A stretch of DNA of 64,000 nucleotides from Butyricicoccus_A sp963588905 (GTDB lineage Bacteria > Bacillota > Clostridia > Oscillospirales > Butyricicoccaceae). Positions 8,669-16,138 of the stretch are shown here, in pieces. A program made the translations under genes and the position numbers. The stretch lies in contig CAVAJF010000037.1 of assembly GCA_963588905.1 (NCBI GenBank), positions 62,001 through 126,000 on the forward strand, written 5' to 3'. Position 1 is the first letter of the stretch. Every line of letters begins with the position of its first letter. A model generated the notes under the pieces. It saw nothing but the letters and a program-made list of their open reading frames with translations, did not search any database and had not been told where the DNA came from.

Positions 8669-8768
8669 ACTCTCTCCATAGCACCCGGCGGCGCATCTGC
8701 CGCTTGGGTGCGGCTCTCAAAGTATAAAAAATCATCTATTTATTATCAGATACAAAGGAGAATGACTT

Positions 8769-9794
8769 ATGGCAAATGTAAAGTTTGGTGTCGTTGGCTG
8801 CGGCAGAATTGGTAAGCTGCACATCAACAATCTGCTTAACAACATCGACGGCGCTGAAGTAGTAGCAGCAGCTGATCCGATGCTGGATAAGTCCGGCGCA
8901 CGTGAGTGGCTGGCAGAGCGCGGCATCACCAATGTATCCACCAACTACATGGACGTTGTAACCAACCCGGATGTTGACGTAGTAATGGTTTGCTCTTCCA
9001 CCGATACCCATTGCGAGGTTTCCATGGAAGCAGTAAAGGCTGGCAAGAACGTATTCTGCGAGAAGCCGATCGACTATGATATTGAGAAGATCAAGAAGCT
9101 GCTGGCGCTGGTAGAAGAGAAGGGCGTAAAGTTCCAGGTAGGTTTCAACCGCCGCTTCGACCACAACCACAAGGCAGTTGCTGATGCAGTGAAGGAAGGC
9201 AAGATTGGCGATCCGCATTACATCAACGTAACTTCCCGCGATCCGGAGCCACCACCGGCATCCTATGTAGCAGTATCTGGCGGTATCTTCTATGATATGA
9301 TGATCCATGACTTCGATATGGTTCGTTACCTGTCCGGTTCTGAGGCAGTAGAGATTTCCGCAGTAGGCTCCTGCCTGGTTAACCCGAACCTGCAGGAAGA
9401 GTCCGGTATTCCGGATGTAGATACCGCAGTTGTTACCATGAAGCTGGCAAACGGCGCTATCGCTACCATCAACAACTCCCGTCAGGCAGTATACGGCTAC
9501 GATCAGAGAGTAGAAGTATTCGGCTCTAAGGGCATGGCTTCTGATAAGAACGATCTGAACTCTACCGCTACCATCACCACTGTTGATGGTGCAGTATCCG
9601 AGAAGCCGAAGTGGTTCTTCCTGGAGCGTTACAACGACGCATTCATCGAGCAGATCAAGTACTTCATCGATTCCATCGTAAACGACAAGCCGACAGTTGT
9701 TGGCGCATACGATGGCCTGCGTCCGGTACTGATGGCTGCTGCTGCAACCGAGTCCTGCCGCAATGGCGGTGTTTGGGTAAAGGTTGCTGAGTAA
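8769..9794 (+). CDS. iolG: Inositol 2-dehydrogenase-like Gfo/Idh oxidoreductase, copy 2
   Basis: A 341-residue protein identical to the copy at 5617-6642 except residue 4 (Val for Leu), with the same Rossmann motif and Lys99/Asp176/His180 catalytic set. The ribosome binding site differs (AAAGGAG, 8 bp before ATG), so the two copies are expressed from different leaders. Such identity at DNA level implies a very recent duplication or continuing gene conversion. Recombination between the copies would delete or duplicate the symporter gene together with one iolG. Confidence 0.88.
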   Translation: MANVKFGVVGCGRIGKLHINNLLNNIDGAEVVAAADPMLDKSGAREWLAERGITNVSTNYMDVVTNPDVDVVMVCSSTDTHCEVSMEAVKAGKNVFCEKPIDYDIEKIKKLLALVEEKGVKFQVGFNRRFDHNHKAVADAVKEGKIGDPHYINVTSRDPEPPPASYVAVSGGIFYDMMIHDFDMVRYLSGSEAVEISAVGSCLVNPNLQEESGIPDVDTAVVTMKLANGAIATINNSRQAVYGYDQRVEVFGSKGMASDKNDLNSTATITTVDGAVSEKPKWFFLERYNDAFIEQIKYFIDSIVNDKPTVVGAYDGLRPVLMAAAATESCRNGGVWVKVAE

Positions 9795-9836
9795 TTCACC
9801 CAATTACCGAAAACAACACGATACAAAGAGAGGCGT
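8793..9836 (+). repeat. About 1.04-kb direct repeat, copy 2
   Basis: Partner of 5641-6684. The same 3' flank is present up to aggcgt, after which the terminators differ. Confidence 0.88.
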
Positions 9837-9861
9837 TCCGCGTAAGCGGGACGCCTTTTTT
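9832..9861 (+). terminator. Terminator after iolG copy 2
   Basis: ggcgttcc pairs with gggacgcc, followed by six T. Confidence 0.8.
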
Positions 9862-9873
9862 GTGGGTGGACGA

Positions 9874-9902
9874 TTGACAAGATACTCACAGTGCGATATG
9901 CT
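9874..9902 (+). promoter_or_regulatory. Promoter for the DUF2812 gene
   Basis: TTGACA, 17 bp, TATGCT. Confidence 0.6.
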
Positions 9903-9983
9903 AACAAAAGTAAAGTATTGTATCACACAGCTGGAAATGCGGCGCATGGAACGGCTGTTTCGCAATGTAAAGGAGGTACAGAC

Positions 9984-10517
9984 ATGGCAGAAACAATGAG
10001 AAAGCTCCGGTTTTTTACCATTCCGCAATGGGAAAAAGAAGCCAACTGGCTGCGCCGGATGCATCGGCAGGGCTGGAAGCTGACAGGGATTTTTGGCCCG
10101 TGTGTGTACAAATTTGAACGATGCACACCGGAAGATGTGGTCTATCAGTTGGATTTTAATCCGGACGGCGTAGAACATAAAGAGGAATATGTGCAGATGT
10201 TTCACGACTGCGGCTGGGAATACATCCAAGATATGGCGGGATACAGCTATTTTCGCAAACCGGTGTCCGAAATGAACGACGCAGATGAAACCATCTTTTG
10301 TGATAAAGACTCGCGCATGGATATGATGCAGCGCGTTTGGAAGGGCAAAGTTCTGCCGCTGTTAGCGATTTTTTTCTGCCTGTTGGGAGCATTGGTTGCA
10401 CAGAAACGGCACACAGCACCTTTTATCATGCTGGTGATACTGCTTGCCGTATATGCTGTTGTTTTGATTCAGTGCGGCGTGGCATATTGGCGCATGTGTA
10501 AGCGTAAGAAAAAATAA
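9984..10517 (+). CDS. DUF2812-family membrane protein
   Basis: A 177-residue protein. The N-terminal soluble part (FFTIPQWEKEANWLRRMHRQGWKL, shown here only as its family landmark region near residues 10-35) and GWEYIQDMAGYSYFRK are typical of DUF2812. The C-terminus has two membrane segments (about 126-145 and 150-170) and a basic tail. The start follows AAAGGAGG at normal spacing. Members often sit with PadR regulators and are thought to respond to envelope stress, but no PadR gene is adjacent here. Function unknown. Confidence 0.75.
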   Translation: MAETMRKLRFFTIPQWEKEANWLRRMHRQGWKLTGIFGPCVYKFERCTPEDVVYQLDFNPDGVEHKEEYVQMFHDCGWEYIQDMAGYSYFRKPVSEMNDADETIFCDKDSRMDMMQRVWKGKVLPLLAIFFCLLGALVAQKRHTAPFIMLVILLAVYAVVLIQCGVAYWRMCKRKKK

Positions 10518-10519
10518 AA

Positions 10520-10545
10520 TTGGCTCTCCCATTTGGGAGAGCCAA
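10520..10545. terminator. Terminator between DUF2812 and CpXC genes
   Basis: ttggctctccca pairs with tgggagagccaa. The minus strand has a long T-rich tail after the stem, so it serves the CpXC gene best. The stem resembles one module of the dispersed repeat at 14.2 and 61.3 kb. Confidence 0.75.
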
Positions 10546-10550
10546 CGGTT

Positions 10551-11183
10551 TTAATGCATATCTTTGAGCAGTTCCAAAGAATCCTTTGCCCAATTCAAAT
10601 CAATGGTCTGGAAACCGCGCGCCGGTGTGTACAGATAATCGCGCACATCATTGGCGAATTTCTGATAGGTTTCCGGCGGCAGACGCAGATACTGCTCGGC
10701 ACCGTCCGGGTGCACCAGAACAAACACAAAGCGGCCGGAGGTATCAATGCTGTGGAATACGACATCCACGACATCTACATTGTCGCGGGTGAGCTGCATA
10801 ATCAAGATAAGCTTGGTCAGTTCCAGTGCCCGGTCATCTAAATGCCGCTCCAAAACATTGATTTTTTCTCGGAATTCATTCGGTGTCTTGGTGGTGCGCA
10901 GCGTATAATCGCTGAGCTGAGAAAAATCCCGGGTGTCATCGGCAATTTCACCGTCTGGTGCAAACCATACCATGAATTCATTGGCTGGGTCATGATACAG
11001 ACAGGGATGCAGCACCAGCGCAGTTTTTTTGCAGTTTGGGCAGGTCCATTCAAAAACGGACAAATCTTCAATGCGGCGGCGCGCATCCGGGTCATGCGCG
11101 ACATTGATGCTCGTCCACATCTGAAGCGGGCCATCTTCGCCGCACTGTGGACAGGTAAACGTATTATTCTGAACTTCAGACAT
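10551..11183 (-). CDS. CpXC-domain protein
   Basis: A 210-residue protein with two zinc-ribbon-like knuckles near the N-terminus (TCPQCG and TCPNCK about 45 residues apart), the defining pattern of the CpXC domain. A C-terminal alpha/beta region ends in YTPARGFQTIDL. It is probably metal binding; the biological role is unknown. The start at 11183 is 8 bp from AAGGA; an ATG nine bases upstream is too close to that site. It is divergent from the cupin gene with only 28 bp between start codons, so promoters must lie inside the opposite gene or the pair is read from outside. Confidence 0.8.
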   Translation of the reverse strand: MSEVQNNTFTCPQCGEDGPLQMWTSINVAHDPDARRRIEDLSVFEWTCPNCKKTALVLHPCLYHDPANEFMVWFAPDGEIADDTRDFSQLSDYTLRTTKTPNEFREKINVLERHLDDRALELTKLILIMQLTRDNVDVVDVVFHSIDTSGRFVFVLVHPDGAEQYLRLPPETYQKFANDVRDYLYTPARGFQTIDLNWAKDSLELLKDMH

Positions 11184-11211
11184 AACATACATCCTTTCTG
11201 AGGGGGAAACT

Positions 11212-11511
11212 ATGAATTTATTTGACATACCGGAACAATTGCCGGAACAGGAGCTGACAGACATCTTACTGGCCGGACAGACACGTATCGAGCGCATTAT
11301 TTCCCATGGACAGACATCGGACTGGTATAACCAGACAGAAGATGAATGGGTGTGCGTCTTGCAGGGAGTCGGTGAACTGACCTATGCGGACGGCAGCAAG
11401 CAGCGACTGCGCGCTGGCGATACCGTGTATCTTCCGGCGCATTGCCGCCATCGCGTCAGCTACACGAGTGAACCGTGTATTTGGCTGTGTGTGTTCCGTC
11501 AAGAGGAATAA
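11212..11511 (+). CDS. Small cupin-domain protein
   Basis: A 99-residue single-domain cupin: W-N-Q-T-E-D-E-W-V in the first motif region, GVGELTYADGS, then RLRAGDTVYLPAHCRHRV. The second motif keeps the expected His; the first metal motif has Glu and Asp rather than the usual HxH. The ribosome binding site is GAGGGGG. The last 13 bases overlap the convergent HD gene. It may bind a small ligand or metal; the substrate is unknown. Confidence 0.75.
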   Translation: MNLFDIPEQLPEQELTDILLAGQTRIERIISHGQTSDWYNQTEDEWVCVLQGVGELTYADGSKQRLRAGDTVYLPAHCRHRVSYTSEPCIWLCVFRQEE

Positions 11512-11993
11512 TGAATGCGCAGCAGCATCTTGCCGGTCTTTGTCGCAGCGACGGTCTCGTAAAAATGCCGGATTTGCTCCTGTGAATACGGCTCTTCAAA
11601 GGCGTTGACCAAGAAATCCGCTTCGAGCAAAATCTGATGGTCGATGCCGTCAATCGGCTTGTACACATGGTGGTGAGCAATGAGCCAGCAAATGCGGTCA
11701 ATGTCCGCTTGTTCAAACGGAAAATCTTTGAGGATTTTTCGCGCTACGGCAGGGCCTTCTATCTGCTGATACTGTCCGGCAGAGGAATGGTGAACGCGCT
11801 CGGCTTCATGAATGCCGATGTCATGCAAAACAGCAGCGGCTTCCAGCACGAACTGTGTGTGCGCATCAATATGTTCGCCGTGCGCAATCATGCGGGCATA
11901 ATTGTGTACCTTGATGAGATGCTGATTGCGCGCCGGATCCGCGCCGTTATATGCACAGGCAGCGAGCAGCAGCCGTGAAATCTGATGATGCAT
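11499..11993 (-). CDS. HD-domain phosphohydrolase
   Basis: A 164-residue HD-superfamily protein. Metal-binding residues are visible as His in KVHNYARM, the HD pair in AAVLHDIGIHEAE, His pairs in VHHSSAGQ and IAHHHVYKP, and Asp in LLEADFLVN. AGGAGG precedes the start at a normal distance. Small HD proteins of this kind hydrolyse nucleotides or phosphate esters; the substrate is not predictable. Its 3' end overlaps the cupin gene. Confidence 0.82.
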   Translation of the reverse strand: MHHQISRLLLAACAYNGADPARNQHLIKVHNYARMIAHGEHIDAHTQFVLEAAAVLHDIGIHEAERVHHSSAGQYQQIEGPAVARKILKDFPFEQADIDRICWLIAHHHVYKPIDGIDHQILLEADFLVNAFEEPYSQEQIRHFYETVAATKTGKMLLRIHYSS

Positions 11994-12024
11994 GAAGAGA
12001 CCTCCTCTTGTACAAACAAATTGG

Positions 12025-12054
12025 AAAATAGCTCCCTCGTGAGGGAGCTATTTT
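12025..12054. terminator. Terminator of yebC
   Basis: A perfect palindrome (aaaatagctccctc with gagggagctatttt). T-runs on both sides make it bidirectional. The core resembles the ctccctcatgagggag module of the dispersed repeat family. Confidence 0.8.
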
Positions 12055-12076
12055 GGTTTCTGTTGTGTTTGACGAA

Positions 12077-12814
12077 TTACTCCTCGTAATCGTCCTCGTT
12101 CTCCCAGTTATGCCATACGTGCTGTACGTCGTCGTTGTCCTCGAGGTTGTCCAGCAGCTTGCGCATCTGTGCCATGTCTTCCTGGCTCTCCAGAGTGATG
12201 GTGTTCTGCGGAACCATCTGAATCTCAGCCTGTGCGAACTCGAAGCCGGCTTCGGTCAGTGCGTCACGAACAGCGGAAAAATCTTCCGGAGCGGTGTAAA
12301 TCTGGAAGCAGTCCTCGTCAGCCTGGAAATCATCTGCACCAGCATCGAGAACGGTCATCATGGTTTCGTCCTCATCCAGATCGCCGCGCTCGATAATCAG
12401 AACGCCCTTCTGCTCGAACTGCCAGGATACACAGCCGGCATTGCCCAGGCCTGCGCCGTACTTGTCGAAGTAATGGCGAACGTCTGCTACGGTACGGTTG
12501 CGGTTGTCGGTCAGGGTCTCGCAGATAACAGCGATACCGGACGGGCCGTAACCCTCGTATGTATTGGATTCATAAGAAACGTTGCTCTGGTTGCCCTTGT
12601 CAAGCATACGCTTGATGTTGTCGTTCGGGACGTTGTTTGCCTTTGCTTCTGCGATGCAGTCGCGCAGCTTTGCGTTGTTGTCCGGGTTGTTGGAGCCGCC
12701 TTCTTTGATTGCTACAGCCATCTTACGGCCAATCTTGGTAAAGATTGCTGCTTTCTTTGCATCGTTTGCGCCTTTGCGCTTTGCGATATTATTCCACTTA
12801 GAATGTCCAGACAT
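12077..12814 (-). CDS. yebC: YebC/PmpR-family protein
   Basis: A 245-residue protein with the invariant start MSGHSKWNNIAKRKGANDAKK and the family landmarks IFTKIGRKMAVAIKEGG and YEGYGPSGIAVICE. YebC proteins are described as transcription regulators and, more recently, as factors that relieve ribosome stalling at proline-rich stretches. The length is normal. It has its own promoter and terminator, so it is monocistronic. Confidence 0.95.
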   Translation of the reverse strand: MSGHSKWNNIAKRKGANDAKKAAIFTKIGRKMAVAIKEGGSNNPDNNAKLRDCIAEAKANNVPNDNIKRMLDKGNQSNVSYESNTYEGYGPSGIAVICETLTDNRNRTVADVRHYFDKYGAGLGNAGCVSWQFEQKGVLIIERGDLDEDETMMTVLDAGADDFQADEDCFQIYTAPEDFSAVRDALTEAGFEFAQAEIQMVPQNTITLESQEDMAQMRKLLDNLEDNDDVQHVWHNWENEDDYEE

Positions 12815-12884
12815 TGGATGATACCTCCATATAATCGTAAAATCATGCTGATTTTATTAAAAATTCCGTTGTGTACAACACCTA

Positions 12885-12913
12885 ATTATAACATTGGAAC
12901 ACGCTCTTGGCAA
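12885..12913 (-). promoter_or_regulatory. Promoter for yebC
   Basis: On the minus strand: TTGCCA, 17 bp, TATAAT. Confidence 0.65.
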
Positions 12914-12973
12914 CTGTATATTTTCACAATCCGTGGTCATACTAAAGGCAAAAGAAAGAGAGGTGACACAGAA

Positions 12974-13114
12974 ATGTGCCATAACAACAAGAATAGTCAG
13001 CAGAACCAGAATCAGAACCAGTCTCAGTCTCAAAACCAGTCTCAGAACCAAAATCAGAACCAGACCAAGAACCAGAAAAACAGCCACAATAAGAACAACA
13101 CCTCGTTTTCTTAA
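12974..13114 (+). CDS. Small Gln/Asn-rich low-complexity protein
   Basis: A 46-residue frame starting MCHNNKNSQQ, followed by a run of alternating Asn-Gln and Ser-Gln pairs and ending KNQKNSHNKNNTSFS. A ribosome binding site (AGAGAGGTG) lies 9 bp before the ATG, which supports translation. The repetitive DNA (cagaaccagaat units) could expand or contract by slippage. It resembles small Asn/Gln-rich clostridial proteins of unknown role, possibly spore- or surface-related, but this is only an impression. It is flanked by the divergent yebC promoter and a terminator region. Confidence 0.6.
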   Translation: MCHNNKNSQQNQNQNQSQSQNQSQNQNQNQTKNQKNSHNKNNTSFS

Positions 13115-13124
13115 CGCGGCAGAC

Positions 13125-13157
13125 GAAAACCCGCCTTGGCATCAGCCACGGCGGGTT
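13125..13157 (-). terminator. Terminator of mrnC
   Basis: aacccgcc pairs with ggcgggtt; on the minus strand it is followed by TTTT. The stem overlaps the end of the gene. Confidence 0.65.
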
Positions 13158-13585
13158 GGTCTCTGGTTGTTTGCCCATTCCTGTGCGGCTGGGAGCAAAA
13201 CCGTGAATAATTCATTGAGCCGATCATATGAGCCTTGCAGATACAGCCAGCCAAACAGTGCTTCTACTGCTGTCGCAAGGGCATATTCTGCAACGGAAGA
13301 GGATTTTGGGGTGCTTTTCGGCTTGGCATTGCGTCCGTGACGAAATACCTCCTGTTCTGCCTCGGTCAGCATTGGGAGAATTGCCTGCGCACCGGCTGCC
13401 TGTGCACCGGCACAGACCAGATGAATGGTCTTGCGATGCAGATTTTTGTTGGTCACAAGACCGGAGTGAATGAGGTATCCGCGGGTCATCAGTTCATACA
13501 CGCTGTCGCCCATATGTGCCAGCGCAAGGGAGCTGCACTGCTTGAGTGCCTGCTCGCTCATCAGCGGATGGAAAAAATCTGTCAT
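13142..13585 (-). CDS. mrnC: Mini-ribonuclease III
   Basis: A 147-residue stand-alone RNase III catalytic domain without a double-stranded RNA-binding domain. The signature ALAHMGDSVYELMTRGYL contains the catalytic Asp near residue 27. A second motif (SSSVAEYALATAVEALFGWLYL) supplies the other acidic metal ligands. In Firmicutes, mini-III trims 23S rRNA ends. The length is normal for the family. It usually sits near cysS; here it is alone. Confidence 0.93.
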   Translation of the reverse strand: MTDFFHPLMSEQALKQCSSLALAHMGDSVYELMTRGYLIHSGLVTNKNLHRKTIHLVCAGAQAAGAQAILPMLTEAEQEVFRHGRNAKPKSTPKSSSVAEYALATAVEALFGWLYLQGSYDRLNELFTVLLPAAQEWANNQRPTRRG

Positions 13586-13749
13586 AATTCAAAAAACCTT
13601 TCCCTTTTTGATAAAAACGGGGTATAATAAATAGGTAATATATAATACCCAATGCAAACGGCTTCTGCATGAGATGCAGTGCTATTATTATATACCGCAT
13701 TTGCAGTAGATTGCAAGCAGTCGCACGTTTTAGGAAGGACGAGAAAAAC

Positions 13750-14079
13750 ATGGCTACAATATTACATATTACACAGGAAAATTTCGAGGAAGAAGTTGTC
13801 AACGCATCCAAGCCGGTTCTGCTGGATTACTGGGCAGACTGGTGTGGACCCTGCCGGATGCTGTCCCCGACCATCGAAGAGCTGGCGCAGGAGTTCTGCG
13901 GCAAGATTCGCGTCGGCAAGATCAACATTGACGAGCAGCCGACACTGGCACTGCTGCACCGCGTTGTGTCGATTCCGACCGTGAGCATCTATTCGGAAGG
14001 CAAGGAAGTCAAGCGGCTGATTGGTCTGCGCGACAAGCCGGAGCTGGTCGAAGCGATTCAGGAAGTACTGAAGAAGTAA
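13750..14079 (+). CDS. trxA: Thioredoxin
   Basis: A 109-residue cytoplasmic thioredoxin with the active site WCGPC (Cys32, Cys35), the conserved cis-Pro76 in SIPTV, and normal length. The start was chosen at the ATG after GGAAGGACG; the open frame continues upstream without family similarity. The gene stands alone with its own terminator. It serves disulfide reduction together with a thioredoxin reductase that is not in this window. Confidence 0.93.
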   Translation: MATILHITQENFEEEVVNASKPVLLDYWADWCGPCRMLSPTIEELAQEFCGKIRVGKINIDEQPTLALLHRVVSIPTVSIYSEGKEVKRLIGLRDKPELVEAIQEVLKK

Positions 14080-14090
14080 ATCAAAAGATA

Positions 14091-14118
14091 ATCCCCCTTC
14101 GCGCGAAGGGGGATTTTT
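14091..14118 (+). terminator. Terminator of trxA
   Basis: atcccccttcgc pairs with gcgaagggggat, followed by a T-run. Confidence 0.85.
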
Positions 14119-14135
14119 GATGCCTGTAAGAGACC

Positions 14136-14418
14136 AAAAGCCTTCCTCTCTGAGGAAGGTGGCGCGGCGTAAGCCGTGACGGAAGGAGCAGCGCGCGAAC
14201 CAGTCTGTCTGAGAGTCAATCTGATTTGTCAAGCGTGCGGCTCGCACGAGCTTCTCGGCTATCCCTTTGGGAGAGCTGGCATTTGCGAAGCAAATGACTG
14301 AGAGGGCAAAACACGAACAAATTTGTATCAGAGTATCCCTGATTCGTCAGGGCTAGTCGGTTACTCCCTCAGTCTTGCCGCATCGCTCCGCGACATCTCT
14401 TCCAAGGGGAGAGCCAAG
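14136..14418 (+). repeat. Dispersed modular intergenic repeat, copy A
   Basis: About 283 bp starting aaaagccttcctctctgagg and ending in a ggggagagccaag block. It shares long stretches with 61177-61469 (same strand) and 39833-40047 (opposite strand). It is built from short imperfect palindromes (for example ccttcctctctgaggaagg and ccctttgggagagc) and has no open frame of its own. It ends within two bases of the next gene's stop codon. Confidence 0.85.
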
Positions 14419-14419
14419 T

Positions 14420-14827
14420 TTATAGACTGGGAATGGTTGCCGTCGGCTGATTGTTTTCGCCTAAGATAGAAACGCTGCAATTCGGGTGCGGTTCGCCCAT
14501 AGACAGATACGGATACATGGCGGTGGGCTGTTTTTGACCGGACAGAAACTGACGCAGACGGAGCGGTACGGTTACAGACACTTTTTCAAGGGCATACGGT
14601 GATTTTTCGCTATCTGAACGAATGGTAACAGTGTCCGGCGCGTTGTTTCCGTAATAATATAAGACGCCGTCCCAAGTGTTCTTCGGGTCAGTCACATTGG
14701 CATAGTTGGCAATCTGCCAGTGACCATCTGCGCTGACAGAAGATACGTCGTAATTGCGAGCGACGATACCTTTCGCCGCGAGAAGCGCAGCGATAATCAT
14801 GGCGAGAAAAATCAGTCGTTTTTTCAT
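14420..14827 (-). CDS. Small exported protein of unknown function
   Basis: A 135-residue protein with a signal peptide (MKKRLIFLAMIIAALLAAKG) and a mature part of about 110 residues lacking recognisable motifs (WQIANYANV, GVLYYYGNN, PLRLRQFLSGQ). AGGAGG is well placed before the ATG. It is probably secreted or bound to the membrane by its N-terminus. The dispersed repeat abuts the stop codon and may act as its terminator. Not recognised as any family. Confidence 0.65.
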   Translation of the reverse strand: MKKRLIFLAMIIAALLAAKGIVARNYDVSSVSADGHWQIANYANVTDPKNTWDGVLYYYGNNAPDTVTIRSDSEKSPYALEKVSVTVPLRLRQFLSGQKQPTAMYPYLSMGEPHPNCSVSILGENNQPTATIPSL

Positions 14828-15031
14828 GACATACCTCCTGGTCGGCTAGATATTTGATGCTGTAAGTATATGATTTCGTGTCATTTTCGTCAAGAAATCT
14901 TTAGAATTCTTTATATAATTTCACAAAACATTTACATCTCACCCCGTCCCGCTTCTTGCTTTTTGCTAAACCGTATGATTAAATAAAAGTATACCAATGC
15001 GGAAGAAAAAGAGAGATGGGAGGAGAGTCAT

Positions 15032-16111
15032 ATGGGAAGATCTGGCGCAGGCGGCGGAGGTGGCTTCGGCGGAAGCGGCGGTTTCAGCGGAGGCGGTCGA
15101 GACAGCGGCGGCTTCAGCGGCGGTGGTTTTGGCAGCGGACGCAGCGGACAAGGCGGCTTCGGCGGCGGATTTGGTGGTCCACCACCGGGAGGATTTGGCG
15201 GCCCGCCACCCAGACCACCGAGACACCACGGACACAGCAGCGGTTTCTGGGAAGGTATGATACTCGGCAGCCTGCTCAATGACCGCAGAGGCGGCGGAGG
15301 CGGAAACCGGCCGCCGAGCAATCGCAACCAGAACAATAACGGTTGCGGCATCGGCTGTCTGATAGTCGTTCTGCTTGTTCTCGCGCTGGGCATTGTCGCC
15401 GTGGCACTGGGCGGCAGTTCCTCGGATTCCGTCACAAAATCGACCGTACAGCGCGAAGCTCTGCCAGCCAGCGCGGTCAATGAGACCGACTATTATACCG
15501 ATGAGGCGGGATGGATCAGCAATAAAAACCAGCTGACCAGCGGCATGAAGGATTTTTATCAGCGCACCGGTGTGCAGCCGTATCTGTATATTCTTAATGA
15601 CTTGGACGGCAGCACGACACCGAGCACCACGCAGCTTCAGCAGTTTGCAGAGCAGGAGTATGACAAGCTGTTCACAGACGAAGGACATTTTCTGTTGGTG
15701 TTCTGTGATACCGGCAGCGGCAGCTACAATTGCGGCTATGCCGTCGGCTCGCAGGCAAAGACGATTATGGACAGCGAAGCGGTCAGCGTGCTGGCGGATT
15801 ATTTGGATCGCTATTACAGCAGCAATATGGAGGACGAAGAATTTTTCTCGACTGTCTTCCAAAAGACCGGTGAACGCATTATGACGGTGACGAAATCGCA
15901 GGCACCGATGGTCATCATCGTGATTGTCATTGCGGGTGCGGTTGTCACTGTGGTATTTCTGTTGTACCGCTGGCGCGAAAAGGCGCGAATTGAAAAACGC
16001 CGCCGCGACAAGGAAATGGAAGATATTTTGCAGACGCCGCTGGAACAATTCGGCGATGAGGACGAAGCGGAAAATCTCGCAAAAAAATACGAGAAAAAGA
16101 ACAAAAAGTAA
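15032..16111 (+). CDS. TPM-domain-like membrane protein with Gly-rich N-terminus
   Basis: A 359-residue protein. Residues 1-60 are nearly all Gly, Ser, Phe and Arg repeats (GGFGGSGGFSGGG type), followed by a Pro/His-rich stretch and a first membrane segment near 108-128 (IGCLIVVLLVLALGIVAVAL). The central domain (about 145-275) resembles the TPM/YgcG phosphatase-like fold (DEAGWIS, FYQRTGVQPYLYIL, FLLVFCD). A second membrane segment is at about 290-312, followed by a charged cytoplasmic tail. A good ribosome binding site (GGGAGGAG) is present. The next gene, 27 bp away, encodes PspA, so the pair may form an envelope-stress unit (inference). Confidence 0.75.
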   Translation: MGRSGAGGGGGFGGSGGFSGGGRDSGGFSGGGFGSGRSGQGGFGGGFGGPPPGGFGGPPPRPPRHHGHSSGFWEGMILGSLLNDRRGGGGGNRPPSNRNQNNNGCGIGCLIVVLLVLALGIVAVALGGSSSDSVTKSTVQREALPASAVNETDYYTDEAGWISNKNQLTSGMKDFYQRTGVQPYLYILNDLDGSTTPSTTQLQQFAEQEYDKLFTDEGHFLLVFCDTGSGSYNCGYAVGSQAKTIMDSEAVSVLADYLDRYYSSNMEDEEFFSTVFQKTGERIMTVTKSQAPMVIIVIVIAGAVVTVVFLLYRWREKARIEKRRRDKEMEDILQTPLEQFGDEDEAENLAKKYEKKNKK

Positions 16112-16138
16112 TTTCTCAAACGGATTTAGGAGGAAATT

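Noticed and set aside
5617..9836. The iolG-symporter-iolG arrangement considered as a composite transposon
   Set aside because: No transposase or terminal inverted repeats; the repeats are the genes themselves, so duplication or gene conversion suffices.
12974..13114. The repeated cagaaccagaat units considered as a CRISPR or satellite repeat
   Set aside because: Units are 6-12 bases, without spacers, in frame with a ribosome binding site; a coding low-complexity repeat is the simpler explanation.
14136..14418. Copy A of the dispersed repeat considered as coding sequence
   Set aside because: Frames are broken and differ between copies, while palindromic modules are conserved.
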